Origin: Pelagerythrobacter marensis
Lineage (GTDB): Bacteria > Pseudomonadota > Alphaproteobacteria > Sphingomonadales > Sphingomonadaceae
Assembly: GCF_001028625.1 (NCBI RefSeq)
Contig: NZ_CP011805.1
Coordinates: 620,001-684,000 of the forward strand
Length of the DNA: 64,000 bases
Direction of reading: 5' to 3'
A program made the translations under genes and the position numbers. This document shows, piece by piece, positions 17,463 through 26,835 of this stretch. Within the stretch, counting starts at the first letter, position 1. Every line of letters begins with the position of its first letter. The notes below the pieces were generated by a model. It was given only the letters and a program-made list of their open reading frames with translations. It was not told the DNA's origin and did no database searches.

Positions 17463-18332
17463 CTAGGTCCGGTCCGGCTTCACCCTGCCGCGGGGGCCCT
17501 GGCGGAAGGCCCAGCGTAGCGTCGTGCCCATTCCCCAGGCCGCAGCGCGCGCCGGAAGTACGCCGAGGCGCGGCCGTTCCAGCCCCAGCATCGAACGGGC
17601 GAAAGGTGGCAGCAGGCCGACTGCCTCCGCCGCCAGCGTGGCCTGAAGCGCCGCGGGCGCAGCCTCCGGGCGCTGGGTCAGCACGAATTGCGCGACTTCG
17701 CGCGCCTGGGCCGATCCGCGCAGGTCGGCGCGCAGATCGCGAAAGATCGCCTCCGCCTCGCGCTCGCTTTCGGGTACCGGATCGGCCCCCAGCGCGCGGG
17801 CGATCACCGCGAACTGGCGATAGTATTCGTCGCGCGCGGCGTGCGGCAGGCCGGGGCGGACATAGCGCAAATAGGCGGCGAGGAAGCTGGTTGCCTCCGC
17901 CACATGGACCCAGGCCAGCGTGCGCGGATCGCGCGCGGAATAGGGCGTGCCATCGGGCAGGGTTCCGCCCACCTGGCGATGGATGCGGTTGACCCGGTCG
18001 ATCGCCGCCTGCGCATCGTGGCGATGGCCGAAGGTCGTAACCGCGATGAAGCGCGCGGTGCGCCGCAGCCGCCCATGCATGTCGTGGCGGAAATCCGAAT
18101 GGTCGAGCACGCCCTGAAGCGCATGGGGGTGGAGCATCTGCAACAGCAGGCCGCGAATCCCGCCGACCATCATTCCCACGATGTCGGCATGGACCAGGCG
18201 GATCGGTGTATCGCGCGCGAATAGAGCATCGTCGGACGGGGGCACTGGCTGCTGCCCTTCTTCGTTGAACACCGCGCGGACCCGGCGGACCAGTTCTTCG
18301 CGCAGACGCTCGGTCGGGGGGCGGGCGGACAT
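17463..18332 (-). CDS. DUF2236 / MpaB-like oxygenase family protein
   Basis: The 289-residue product matches the DUF2236 (latex-clearing protein / MpaB oxygenase) family: PIRLVHADIVGMMVGGIRGLLLQMLHPHALQGVLDHSDF, followed by RTARFIAVTTFG and WVHVAEATSFLAAY. The conserved His residues in LHPHALQGV and WVHVAEA are candidate haem or metal ligands. The natural substrate in this organism is unknown. The ATG at 18332 is chosen over 18521, since the upstream extension is low-complexity Arg/Ser sequence. The gene is convergent with soxR with no gap. Confidence 0.82.
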   Translation of the reverse strand: MSARPPTERLREELVRRVRAVFNEEGQQPVPPSDDALFARDTPIRLVHADIVGMMVGGIRGLLLQMLHPHALQGVLDHSDFRHDMHGRLRRTARFIAVTTFGHRHDAQAAIDRVNRIHRQVGGTLPDGTPYSARDPRTLAWVHVAEATSFLAAYLRYVRPGLPHAARDEYYRQFAVIARALGADPVPESEREAEAIFRDLRADLRGSAQAREVAQFVLTQRPEAAPAALQATLAAEAVGLLPPFARSMLGLERPRLGVLPARAAAWGMGTTLRWAFRQGPRGRVKPDRT

Positions 18333-18433
18333 GGGACCGACTATAGGCTTGTGCGGCGACAATGAAATCTCCGCGAAATCTCCGCGCGTGGCGCTTGCAG
18401 CGGTGCGGCCGCGCGTATAGTCACCCGCGCGAG

Positions 18434-19426
18434 ATGAACGACATGACCGACAAGAGCTTCGACCACGCGAGCAAGACCGTAATCGCCGCACCCGACACCG
18501 AAGTCGACGTGCGCGAGACATTCGGGATCGACATCGACTGGAAAGTGCCCGCGTTCTCGAAGCCCGACGAACGCACGCCCGACCGCGACGATGCCTACGT
18601 GTTCGAACCGCAGACCACGATGGCGATCCTGGCGGGGTTCGCCCACAATCGCCGCGTGATGGTTCAGGGCTATCACGGTACGGGCAAGTCGACGCATATC
18701 GAACAGGTTGCCGCGCGGCTCAACTGGCCCTGCATTCGCATCAACCTGGATGCGCATATCAGCCGGATCGACCTGGTCGGGCGCGACGCGATCGTTCTGC
18801 GCGATGGCCTGCAGGTCACCGAATTTCGCGAAGGGCTGCTGCCCTGGGCGCTGCAGCATCCGGTGGCGCTGGTGTTCGACGAATACGACGCCGGTCGGCC
18901 CGACGTGATGTTCGTGATCCAGCGTGTGCTGGAACAGGCGGGCAAGCTGACCCTGCTGGACCAGAACCGCGTGATCCGGCCCGATCCGAATTTCCGCCTG
19001 TTCGCCACCGCCAACACGGTCGGGCTCGGCGACACCAGCGGCCTCTACCACGGCACACAGGCGATCAATCAGGGGCAGATGGACCGGTGGAACATCGTCG
19101 TCGCGCTCAATTACCTGCCGGCGGATACCGAGCAGGAGATCGTCGCGGCCAAGAACCCGGACAGCGATCCGAAGACGATTGCTGACATGATCAAGGTTGC
19201 CGACCTGACCCGGCAGGGCTTCATCAACGGCGACATTTCGACCGTGATGAGCCCGCGCACGGTCATCACGTGGGCGGAAAATGCCGCAATCTTCAAAGAT
19301 ATAGGCTTCGCCTTCCGTCTCAGCTTCCTCAACAAGTGCGACGAGGCGGAACGGATGCTGGTCGCCGAGTATTACCAGCGCGTTTTCGGCGAGGAACTGC
19401 CGGAGAGCGTGGTTTCACCGGCGTGA
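18434..19426 (+). CDS. cobS: CobS-type AAA+ ATPase (cobaltochelatase subunit)
   Basis: This 330-residue AAA+ protein is the CobS type: Walker A GYHGTGKST at 79-87, Walker B ALVFDEYDAG with D149/E150, sensor-like LFATANTVGLGDTSG. In aerobic cobalamin synthesis CobS with CobT drives cobalt insertion by CobN. No cobT or cobN is adjacent; sphingomonads often carry cobS apart from a full B12 pathway, so a chelatase or chaperone role needs the rest of the genome. The start is ATG 18434 (or 18443). Confidence 0.88.
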   Translation: MNDMTDKSFDHASKTVIAAPDTEVDVRETFGIDIDWKVPAFSKPDERTPDRDDAYVFEPQTTMAILAGFAHNRRVMVQGYHGTGKSTHIEQVAARLNWPCIRINLDAHISRIDLVGRDAIVLRDGLQVTEFREGLLPWALQHPVALVFDEYDAGRPDVMFVIQRVLEQAGKLTLLDQNRVIRPDPNFRLFATANTVGLGDTSGLYHGTQAINQGQMDRWNIVVALNYLPADTEQEIVAAKNPDSDPKTIADMIKVADLTRQGFINGDISTVMSPRTVITWAENAAIFKDIGFAFRLSFLNKCDEAERMLVAEYYQRVFGEELPESVVSPA

Positions 19427-19446
19427 CGGGTTGAAGCGGCTCATGG

Positions 19447-19468
19447 CTGTGTTAAGTAGATAACACAG
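19447..19468. promoter_or_regulatory. Perfect palindrome upstream of PBP1A
   Basis: CTGTGTTA (19447-19454), AGTAGA, TAACACAG (19461-19468) is a perfect 8-bp-arm dyad ending 7 bp before the penicillin-binding protein start. TTGAAG at 19431-19436 could be a -35 element, placing the dyad over the -10 region. This is the geometry of a repressor operator. The cognate regulator is not known. Confidence 0.55.
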
Positions 19469-19475
19469 TGTTTCA

Positions 19476-21701
19476 ATGACCCGCATCTTTTCCTGGCTCT
19501 CGCGCGATCGGCGCACCGGCGGCGATGACGAGCCGGACGAGCCGGGATTCTATGCCCTGCAGGATGCGCCCGGCGGCGGCTGGACCGATGCCGATGCCGA
19601 TGCCGACGCCGAACCGGATCGCGCGCGCCGCGGAACGGAAACGCGCTCGTCCGGTGGCCGAAGCGGGGGCGACCCCTGGGCCGAACGGCTCGAGCAGCTT
19701 GACCGCTATATGGAGGACGAGCCGAAGCGCGAACGCAAGCGCCGGCGCTGGCGCTGGGCAGTGCGGATCGTGGCCGGGACGCTGCTTGCCTTCTTCCTGC
19801 TGATCGGCTGGCTGGCGGTGACCGCGCCGCTGTCGCGCTCTCTCGAACCGATTGCGCCGCCGCAGCTCACCCTGCTGGCATCGGATGGCACGCCGATCGC
19901 GCGCAACGGCGCGGTGGTGGACGAGCCGGTGCGGGTCGCCGACCTGCCGCCGCACGTGATCGAACCGTTCCTGGCGATCGAGGACCGGCGATTCTACAGC
20001 CACTGGGGAATCGATCCGCGCGGGATCGCGCGTGCGGCGTGGTCCAATGCGACCGGCGGCCCGACCCAGGGCGGCAGCACGATCACCCAGCAACTGGCCA
20101 AGTTCACGTTCCTCACCCCCGAACAAAGCCTGACGCGCAAGGCGCGCGAGGCGTTGATCGCCTTCTGGCTGGAAGCCTGGCTGAGCAAGGACGAGATCCT
20201 CGAACGATATCTGTCGAATGCCTATTTCGGCGACAATACTTATGGCCTGCGCGCGGCCTCGCTCCATTATTTCTACCGCCACCCGGAAAACCTGAAACCC
20301 GAACAGGCAGCGATGCTGGCCGGCCTGCTCCAGGCCCCGTCGCGGCTCGCGCCCACGCGCAATTTCGACCTTGCCGAACAGCGTATGCGGCTGGTGGTCG
20401 CGGCAATGGTCGATGCCGGGTACCTGACGGGGGAGGAGGCCGGACGCCTGCCGACCCCGCGGCTGGACGTGCGCACGCGCAACGAACTGCCGACCGGGAC
20501 TTATTTCGCCGACTGGGCCCTGCCCGAAGCGCGCAAGCTGACCGGCAGCGGCTATGCCGAACAGACGATTGCGACCACGCTCGATTCGCGCCTGCAGGGC
20601 ATTGCCCGCGATGTCGTCGCCCGCGCGCCGCTGGGTTCAGCGCAAGTCGCGCTGGTGGCGATGCGGCCGAATGGGGAGGTCGTGGCGATGATCGGGGGGC
20701 GCGATTACGCCAAATCGCCGTTCAACCGCGCGACCCAGGCGAAACGCCAGCCGGGGTCGACCTTCAAGCTGTTCGTCTATCTCGCCGCGCTGGAGGCGGG
20801 GATGTCGCCCGAGGACGCGATCGACAACAGCATGATCGAAACGGGCAGCTATCGCCCGCGCAACGCCAGTGGTTCCTATTCGCAGAGCCTGACGCTGGAA
20901 CAGGCTTTCGCCCGGTCCAGCAACGTCGCCGCGGTGCGGGTGTTCGAACAGGTGGGGGACGAGGCGGTGATCGACATGGCTCGCCGGCTGGGTGTGACCT
21001 CTCCGCTGGCCGAGGGCGATCCCAGCCTGGCGCTGGGCACCTCGACCATGACCCTGATGGAACTGACCGCCGCCTATGCCGGGATCGCCGCGAACGAATT
21101 TCCCGTGCGCCCGCACGCTTTCGTGGAGGAGGAGCCGGGCTGGTTCGACTGGCTGTGGAACGGGAAGGAAAGCCTGTCCGGGCGCAGGCAGGAACAGATC
21201 GAGCGCCTGCTGCGCAGCGCGATCAATCGCGGCACCGGGCGCGCGGCAATGCTGCGCGGGCCGAATTTCGGCAAGACCGGGACCACGCAGGACAACCGCG
21301 ATGCGCTGTTCGTCGGCTATGCCGGCGATCTGGTGGTCGGGGTGTGGGTCGGCAACGACGACAATTCGCCGCTTGCCGGGATCAGTGGCGGCGGGCTGCC
21401 GGCACGCATCTGGCGCGACTTCATGGCGCGGGCGCTGGGCGAAACGCGTGCTCCCGCCCGGTCGCGCCCGACGCCGAGCCCCGATCCGAGCGGGCCGGTG
21501 CAGCCGCAGGACGTGCCGCAGATCGGCGATATCCCATTGGGCGAGGACGGATCGCGCCTGCGCGTGCGCGAAGACGGGGTGACCCTTTCCACCGACCTCA
21601 ACGGCATTCCGGTCGATGTCCGGCTGGATCGCGACGGGGTTGCGCTGGAGCCGGGCACCACGCCGCGCGACGCCCCGGCGGAGGACACTGCGCCGCGCTA
21701 G
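19476..21701 (+). CDS. Penicillin-binding protein 1A (class A)
   Basis: This 741-residue bifunctional peptidoglycan synthase has a 93-residue acidic cytosolic tail with a DADADADAE run, one membrane helix (about 94-118), a GT51 glycosyltransferase domain and a transpeptidase domain. GT51 motifs are EDRRFYSHWGID near residue 169 and GGSTITQQLAK. Transpeptidase motifs are SxxK in QPGSTFKLF (S about 428), SxN in SSNVAA (about 480), and KTGTTQDNRDA (about 600). A Pro-rich C-terminal tail follows. It should polymerise and crosslink glycan strands in the periplasm. The start is the ATG at 19476, just after a palindromic operator candidate. Confidence 0.93.
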   Translation: MTRIFSWLSRDRRTGGDDEPDEPGFYALQDAPGGGWTDADADADAEPDRARRGTETRSSGGRSGGDPWAERLEQLDRYMEDEPKRERKRRRWRWAVRIVAGTLLAFFLLIGWLAVTAPLSRSLEPIAPPQLTLLASDGTPIARNGAVVDEPVRVADLPPHVIEPFLAIEDRRFYSHWGIDPRGIARAAWSNATGGPTQGGSTITQQLAKFTFLTPEQSLTRKAREALIAFWLEAWLSKDEILERYLSNAYFGDNTYGLRAASLHYFYRHPENLKPEQAAMLAGLLQAPSRLAPTRNFDLAEQRMRLVVAAMVDAGYLTGEEAGRLPTPRLDVRTRNELPTGTYFADWALPEARKLTGSGYAEQTIATTLDSRLQGIARDVVARAPLGSAQVALVAMRPNGEVVAMIGGRDYAKSPFNRATQAKRQPGSTFKLFVYLAALEAGMSPEDAIDNSMIETGSYRPRNASGSYSQSLTLEQAFARSSNVAAVRVFEQVGDEAVIDMARRLGVTSPLAEGDPSLALGTSTMTLMELTAAYAGIAANEFPVRPHAFVEEEPGWFDWLWNGKESLSGRRQEQIERLLRSAINRGTGRAAMLRGPNFGKTGTTQDNRDALFVGYAGDLVVGVWVGNDDNSPLAGISGGGLPARIWRDFMARALGETRAPARSRPTPSPDPSGPVQPQDVPQIGDIPLGEDGSRLRVREDGVTLSTDLNGIPVDVRLDRDGVALEPGTTPRDAPAEDTAPR

Positions 21702-21737
21702 TCACCCGCAATCGAGGTGCGACACCCTACTTCCGTC

Positions 21738-21758
21738 ATGCTGAACTCGTTTCAGCAT
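21738..21758. repeat. Dispersed palindrome, copy 2 (VMLNSFQHP type)
   Basis: ATGCTGAA (21738-21745), CTCGT, TTCAGCAT (21751-21758) repeats the 2317-2337 element with changes only in the loop. The flanks (CGTCATGCTGAAC before, ATCCA then GCCTCC after) are also shared between the two copies. It lies between the convergent PBP1A and purB genes. Confidence 0.75.
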
Positions 21759-21807
21759 CCATCATGCCTCCGGGCACCGTCGGCACAGGAGGAGGCGCGC
21801 GGCGGCC

Positions 21808-23118
21808 TCAGTCGAAGACGCGCTCGAACACCTGGTCGACCTGGCGGAAGTGGTATTCGAGGTCGAACTTCTCCTCCAGCTCGGCCTCGCTCAGCGCCGC
21901 GGTGACTTCGGCGTCCTGCTTCAGCAGGTCGAGCAGCGCCAGCTCGCCATCCGATTCCCACACTTTCATCGCGTTGCGCTGGACGATGGCATAGGCATTC
22001 TCGCGGCTGACCCCGGCCTGGGTCAGCGCCAGCAGGACGCGCTGCGAATGGACCAGTCCGCCCATGCGGTCGAGGTTCTTCTGCATCCGTTCGGGATAGA
22101 CCAGCAGCTTGTCGATCACCCCGGTCAGCCGCGCCAGCGCGAAATCGAGGGTAATCGTCGCGTCGGGGCCGATGAAGCGTTCGACCGAGGAATGGCTGAT
22201 GTCGCGTTCGTGCCACAGGGCGACGTTTTCGAGCGCAGGCAGGGCATAGGCGCGGATCATGCGCGCCTGGCCGGTCAGGTTCTCGGTCAGGATCGGGTTG
22301 CGCTTGTGCGGCATCGCGCTCGAACCCTTCTGGCCGGGGGAGAAGTATTCTTCCGCCTCCAGCACTTCGGTCCGCTGGAGGTGGCGGACCTCGACCGCGA
22401 CCCGCTCGATCGAACCCGCGATCACCGCCAGGGTGGCGAAGAACATCGCGTGCCGGTCGCGCGGGATGACCTGGGTGGAAATCGGCTCGATCGCCAGGCC
22501 AAGCCGCTCGGCCACGTGTTCCTCCACCGCCGGATCGACATTGGCGAACGTTCCCACCGCGCCTGAAATCGCGCACGTCGCGATTTCCTCGCGCGCGGCG
22601 ACCAGCCGCTTGCGGCAGCGGGCGAATTCGGCATAGGCCTGCGCCAGCTTGAGGCCGAAAGTGACCGGTTCGGCATGGATGCCGTGGCTGCGGCCGATGG
22701 TGGGCGTATATTTGTGCTCTTCCGCGCGGCGGCGGATCGCGGCCAGCAGCAGGTCGAGGTCTTCCAGCAGGATATCCGACGCGCGGGCAAGCTGCACGGC
22801 CAGGGTCGTGTCGAGCACGTCGGAACTGGTCATGCCCTGGTGCATGAAGCGGGCCTCATCACCCACCTGCTCCGCCACCCAGGTGAGGAAGGCGATCACG
22901 TCATGCTTGGTCACCGCCTCGATCGCGTCGATCGCAGGTACGTCGATCTTCGGGTCGGTCGCCCACCAGTCCCACAACGCCTTCGCCGCGCTTTTCGGCA
23001 CGACGCCCAGCTCGCCCAGCTTCTCGGTCGCGTGGGCCTCGATCTCGAACCAGATGCGATAGCGCGCTTCCGGCTCCCAGATCGCGGACATCGGGGGGCG
23101 GGCGTAACGGGGGACCAT
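21808..23118 (-). CDS. purB: Adenylosuccinate lyase
   Basis: This 436-residue fumarase/aspartase-superfamily enzyme cleaves adenylosuccinate and SAICAR in purine synthesis. The superfamily signature SSAMPHKRNP lies near residue 265. The catalytic His in TIGRSHGIHAEP and the start sequence MVPRYARPPMSAIWEPEARY are typical. The ATG at 23118 has GGAG about 10 nt upstream. The gene stands alone and is divergent from the DUF3857 gene. Confidence 0.96.
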   Translation of the reverse strand: MVPRYARPPMSAIWEPEARYRIWFEIEAHATEKLGELGVVPKSAAKALWDWWATDPKIDVPAIDAIEAVTKHDVIAFLTWVAEQVGDEARFMHQGMTSSDVLDTTLAVQLARASDILLEDLDLLLAAIRRRAEEHKYTPTIGRSHGIHAEPVTFGLKLAQAYAEFARCRKRLVAAREEIATCAISGAVGTFANVDPAVEEHVAERLGLAIEPISTQVIPRDRHAMFFATLAVIAGSIERVAVEVRHLQRTEVLEAEEYFSPGQKGSSAMPHKRNPILTENLTGQARMIRAYALPALENVALWHERDISHSSVERFIGPDATITLDFALARLTGVIDKLLVYPERMQKNLDRMGGLVHSQRVLLALTQAGVSRENAYAIVQRNAMKVWESDGELALLDLLKQDAEVTAALSEAELEEKFDLEYHFRQVDQVFERVFD

Positions 23119-23238
23119 GGGCAAACTCCGGGCGGGATAACGGGTGTCGCCGCGCGGCTATAGGCGGGGAGGCCGATTGGCAACCCGCCAGAAGGGCGAT
23201 AGGGTGCAAAGCAGGGGAATTGCATCGCTGGGGGGCAT

Positions 23239-26040
23239 ATGCATCGTTTGACTCGTCTGATTACCGGGGGAATATCCGCAGTCGCCATCGCCGCGCCTGC
23301 CTGGGCGGGGGAAGAAATCCTCTATCAGCCGGAACCGGAATGGGTCGAAGTGGCTGACCTCCCGCCAGCCGACAGCCATCCGGGCAAGCCGATGCGTCTG
23401 GTCGAATCGCAGGTGCTGATGGACGGCGGAACGGTGTGGGAATTCACCGACATCGCATTCGCGTTCGACACGCCAGAAATGTTGAGCGAGCTGGGCACGG
23501 TGTCGCCAAGCTGGCTGCCGGACAAGGGTGACCTGATCGTCCATCGGATAGAGCTGGTGCGCGATGGCGAAACGCTGGATGTCCTGGCCGACGGCGCGCG
23601 GTTCGAAGTGCTGCGGCGCGAACGATATCTGGAACAGCGTATGCTGGACGGTGGACTTACCGCAACGCTGGCCGTTCCCGGCCTGCGCGTGGGCGACACG
23701 ATGCGCGTCGCCTATTCCGTCACCCGCCGCGACCAGGCGCTGGATGGCGAGATGGAATGGAGTTCCAACATTCTGGCCGAGCCTTTGCCAGTGGCCAGCG
23801 GGCGCATCGTGGTGTCGTGGCCCGAAGGGCAAGCGGTGACGCATGGGGCCATGCGCGCGGGGGACGCGGTAAAGGTGTCGCAAGCCGGGGGGATGAACCG
23901 TCTGGCGATCGATCTGCCAATCGCCGAACCGCCCGAGATGCCCGACGATGCGCCGATGAGGTTCCGGCTGTCGCCGCTCGTGCAGGCGGGGACGTTCGAT
24001 AGCTGGGAAGCCGTTTCCTCGACGATGGCCCCCTATTTCAGCACCGAAGGCACGATCGCCCCGGATGGCGAGATCGCGCAGGAGGTGGAACGGATTCGCG
24101 CCGCCACTGCCGATCCGCTCGCTCGCGCGGCGCTGGCGGCGCAGCCCGTGCAGGACGAGATCGGCTATCTCATGAACGGCCTCGACGGGGGCAATTACCT
24201 GCCGCAGACGCCGGCCGAAACCTGGCGAAACCGCTACGGCGACTGCAAGGCGAAATCGCTGCTGTTGCTCGCAATGCTGCGCGAACTGGGGATCGATGCG
24301 GAAGCGGTCCTGGTCAGCACCACGATTGGCGACGCGGTGCCGGAACTGCTGCCCGTGCCGGGTAACTTCAATCACATGATCGTGCGCGCCGATATCGGTG
24401 GGGAATCCTACTGGCTCGACGGGACAAGCACGGGCACCCGCCTGCAGACGATCGCCGCCGTGCCCCGGTTCGGCCATGCCCTGCCGCTGCGCGAGAGCGG
24501 GGCGGGGCTGCAGGCCATTCCCGCACGGGCCCTGCCGGTGCCGGGGCGCACCGTGCGCCTGACGGTGGACCAGAGCGCGGGCGTGGCCGTGCCGGCTCTG
24601 TTCGATTTCGAACTGACTGTGACCGGGCCCGAAGCCTCGGCGCTTCGGATGCTGTCGCAGATGGACGACAGCGACCAGCGCGACGAGGCCATTCGCGGCG
24701 CCGTGACGGCCGCCATCGGCGAACATCGCCAGATCGAAAAGTCGATCACCTTCGATGATGAAACGGGCAGTGCGACCATCACCGTCGACGGCCTGATGAC
24801 CACGCCCTGGGAGATGCGCGACGGGCGCTATCGCCTGGAACTGCCCTATCTCCCGGCTGCCACTTTCCGTTTCAACAACGATCGCGCCCGTGCGGAGTGG
24901 CGCGATCTGCCGGTGATGGTGAACGGCCCGCTGTTCTGGCGCGGCGAAGTCGAATGGCTGCTGCCCGATGGCGGCGAAGGCTTCACTGTCCGCGGAGAGC
25001 CCACGTTCGAACGTGAGATCGGCGGAAACCTGCTCGTCTCCTCGGGCGGGATAGAGGGTGAGCGGATCGCGATCACTCAGGATGTGAAGAGCATTGCGTG
25101 GGAAATCCCGGCCAGCGAACTCGCCGGGGTCAAGCGCGAGGCGATCCGCATGAAGCGCCGCCTGCCCACATTTGTTGCGCCGGCGGACACCCGGCGGGCG
25201 TGGGACTATCGCGGCGCGGACCGGGACATGCTGGCCGAGCTTGAGGAAGCCTATGCCATCCTGATCGAGCGCGAGGATGATGACGATGCGGGCGCCTATA
25301 ACAACCGCGCATCGTTCCGCGCAGGTATCGGCGACTGGGAAGGCGCGCTGGCCGATCTCGACATTGCGGTAGAGCGGGAACCGGCGGCCTGGACGTACCG
25401 CTTCCGCGCCTCGGCCCGCCGCCAGATCGGCGACCTTCACGGTGCGCTGGAGGATCTGCAGACGGCCGAAACGCTCGATCCGGCCAATCCCGACCACTAC
25501 ACCCAGATCGAGATCCTGGGGCAACTGGGCCGGGGGGAAGAGGCGATCGCGCTGGCGGAAGAAAGCGCGCTGGTCGCCAGCAATCCCGATTGGGGCGATA
25601 TCCAGCTCGCCTATGCCGAAGGCTGGGCGGGGCAGAAGGACGAAGGGCTTTCGCGGCTCGCCGATCTGGTGGAATTTGCCGCCCCTGGTTCGGAGACGTT
25701 CAATGCGCTGTGCTGGTACGCCGGCATCTGGAACCTCGCCACGCCCGATACCGTGCCGGTCTGTCTGAAAGCGGTCGAGCAGTCGGCAGGCGGGATTTCC
25801 GCGCTGGATAGCCGCGCGATGGTCCTGTTCCGGCTGGGGGAGGCAGAGCAGGCGCTGACCGATCTGGACAAGGTTCTGGCCGCGGAGCCGGGGTCCCACG
25901 CCTCCCGCTATCTGCGCGGGATCGTGCGGTTTGCCCTGGGCGACGACACCGCGGGCCGCGACGATATCGCGCTTGCCCTGTCGGCGGAGCCGGCGCTGGA
26001 TGCGATCTACCGGGTTTACGGGCTGGTGCCCCCGCAGTGA
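23239..26040 (+). CDS. DUF3857, transglutaminase-like and TPR protein
   Basis: This 933-residue protein has a signal peptide (cleavage near AWA|GEE, residue 23), an N-terminal DUF3857 domain, a transglutaminase-like core and a C-terminal tetratricopeptide region. The putative catalytic triad is intact: C336 in YGDCKAKS, H379 in FNHMIVR and D394 in YWLDGTS. The TPR-like helices start near residue 680 (AYNNRASFRAGIGDWEGAL, DLHGALEDLQTAETLDP). It should act in the periplasm or at the outer membrane on peptide or amide bonds. The family is uncharacterised. It is a single-gene unit. Confidence 0.85.
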   Translation: MHRLTRLITGGISAVAIAAPAWAGEEILYQPEPEWVEVADLPPADSHPGKPMRLVESQVLMDGGTVWEFTDIAFAFDTPEMLSELGTVSPSWLPDKGDLIVHRIELVRDGETLDVLADGARFEVLRRERYLEQRMLDGGLTATLAVPGLRVGDTMRVAYSVTRRDQALDGEMEWSSNILAEPLPVASGRIVVSWPEGQAVTHGAMRAGDAVKVSQAGGMNRLAIDLPIAEPPEMPDDAPMRFRLSPLVQAGTFDSWEAVSSTMAPYFSTEGTIAPDGEIAQEVERIRAATADPLARAALAAQPVQDEIGYLMNGLDGGNYLPQTPAETWRNRYGDCKAKSLLLLAMLRELGIDAEAVLVSTTIGDAVPELLPVPGNFNHMIVRADIGGESYWLDGTSTGTRLQTIAAVPRFGHALPLRESGAGLQAIPARALPVPGRTVRLTVDQSAGVAVPALFDFELTVTGPEASALRMLSQMDDSDQRDEAIRGAVTAAIGEHRQIEKSITFDDETGSATITVDGLMTTPWEMRDGRYRLELPYLPAATFRFNNDRARAEWRDLPVMVNGPLFWRGEVEWLLPDGGEGFTVRGEPTFEREIGGNLLVSSGGIEGERIAITQDVKSIAWEIPASELAGVKREAIRMKRRLPTFVAPADTRRAWDYRGADRDMLAELEEAYAILIEREDDDDAGAYNNRASFRAGIGDWEGALADLDIAVEREPAAWTYRFRASARRQIGDLHGALEDLQTAETLDPANPDHYTQIEILGQLGRGEEAIALAEESALVASNPDWGDIQLAYAEGWAGQKDEGLSRLADLVEFAAPGSETFNALCWYAGIWNLATPDTVPVCLKAVEQSAGGISALDSRAMVLFRLGEAEQALTDLDKVLAAEPGSHASRYLRGIVRFALGDDTAGRDDIALALSAEPALDAIYRVYGLVPPQ

Positions 26041-26067
26041 TGGCAGCGCAGTGACGGCAGGGCAATT

Positions 26068-26101
26068 GACTCACTCATAACTGAATGGTTATGGGTGAGT
26101 C
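26068..26101. promoter_or_regulatory. Operator/promoter over the arsR-family start
   Basis: A 14-bp-arm inverted repeat, GACTCACTCATAAC (26068-26081) against GTTATGGGTGAGTC (26088-26101), one mismatch, with a 6-nt centre, ends exactly at the base before the ATG. TTGACT (26066-26071) inside it is a plausible -35, and TTATGG/TATGGG about 17-18 bp later a weak -10. Binding by the ArsR-type product would block its own promoter. Confidence 0.72.
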
Positions 26102-26428
26102 ATGTCGCGCAACGCTTCGGATCCGCTGTTCAGGGCGCTGTCTGACGGCAGCCGGCGTGCGCTGTTCGAACGGCTTTGCCGCGACGGAGAACTCACGGTC
26201 GCCAGCCTGACAGCCGGTGCGGGGATCTCTCAGCCCGCGGTTTCCAAACATCTCGCGATCCTGAAGCAGGGCGGGCTGGTCGATGCCCGCCGCGCGGGCC
26301 GGGCGACATATTATCGCGCGCGCGCCGATCGCCTCGCGCCGCTCGACAACTGGACTCGCGAAATGCGCGAAATCTGGGACGCGCGCTTCGACGCTCTCGA
26401 CGATCTTCTGCAAAGGATGGACAATTGA
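26102..26428 (+). CDS. ArsR-family winged-helix repressor
   Basis: This 108-residue regulator has the ArsR HTH pattern: DPLFRALSDGSRRALFERL, ELTVASLTAGAGISQPAVSKHLAILKQGGLV, then a wing with RRAGRATYYRA. There is no cysteine pair of the metal-sensing kind, so it is of the non-metal subgroup usually linked to SRPBCC/AHSA1 genes. It leads a tight five-gene operon and sits directly behind its probable operator. Transcription from the visible -10 would begin at or next to the ATG, so the message may be leaderless. Confidence 0.9.
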   Translation: MSRNASDPLFRALSDGSRRALFERLCRDGELTVASLTAGAGISQPAVSKHLAILKQGGLVDARRAGRATYYRARADRLAPLDNWTREMREIWDARFDALDDLLQRMDN

Positions 26429-26835
26429 CCAGCGAAGACACCGAAACCCGCACGCTGACGATGGAACGCGAGTTCGCCCATCCGCCGGAGCGGGTGTGGC
26501 GCGCCCTGACGCAAAGCGAACTGCTGGCCGAATGGATCATGCCCAACGATTTCCGTGCCGAGATCGGCGCGCGTTTTTCGATGGATGCTGACTGGGGCAA
26601 AGTGGAAGGCGAAGTGCTGGCGGTGGAGCCGCAGCGCCGCCTGCGCTACACCTGGAATGGACCGGGGCTGCAAAGCCAGGTCGAATGGAGGCTGGAACCG
26701 GCAGGGGCCGGCACTCGCCTGATGCTGGAACAGACCGGGTTCCGGCCGCAGGATCAGCAGGCCTATTACGGCGCACGCGCAGGCTGGCCGCGCTTCCTCA
26801 AAACACTCGATACGCTGCTGGAAAGGATCGACTGA
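26425..26835 (+). CDS. SRPBCC (AHSA1-like) domain protein
   Basis: This 136-residue protein has a START/Bet v1-like ligand-binding fold: MEREFAHPPERVWRALTQSELLAEWIMPNDFRAEIGARF, then VLAVEPQRRLRYTWNG and a C-terminal helix GWPRFLKTLDTLLERI. The TTG at 26425 overlaps the previous stop (TTGA) and has AAAGGA 8 nt upstream; the alternative ATG at 26461 would truncate the first strand. ArsR-AHSA1 pairs are very common in proteobacteria; the ligand is unknown. Confidence 0.88.
   Translation: MTSEDTETRTLTMEREFAHPPERVWRALTQSELLAEWIMPNDFRAEIGARFSMDADWGKVEGEVLAVEPQRRLRYTWNGPGLQSQVEWRLEPAGAGTRLMLEQTGFRPQDQQAYYGARAGWPRFLKTLDTLLERID

Noticed and set aside
21717..21905. Short plus-strand frame encoding the VMLNSFQHP peptide
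   Set aside because: It is the translation of the dispersed palindrome plus the antisense 3' end of purB, not a gene.
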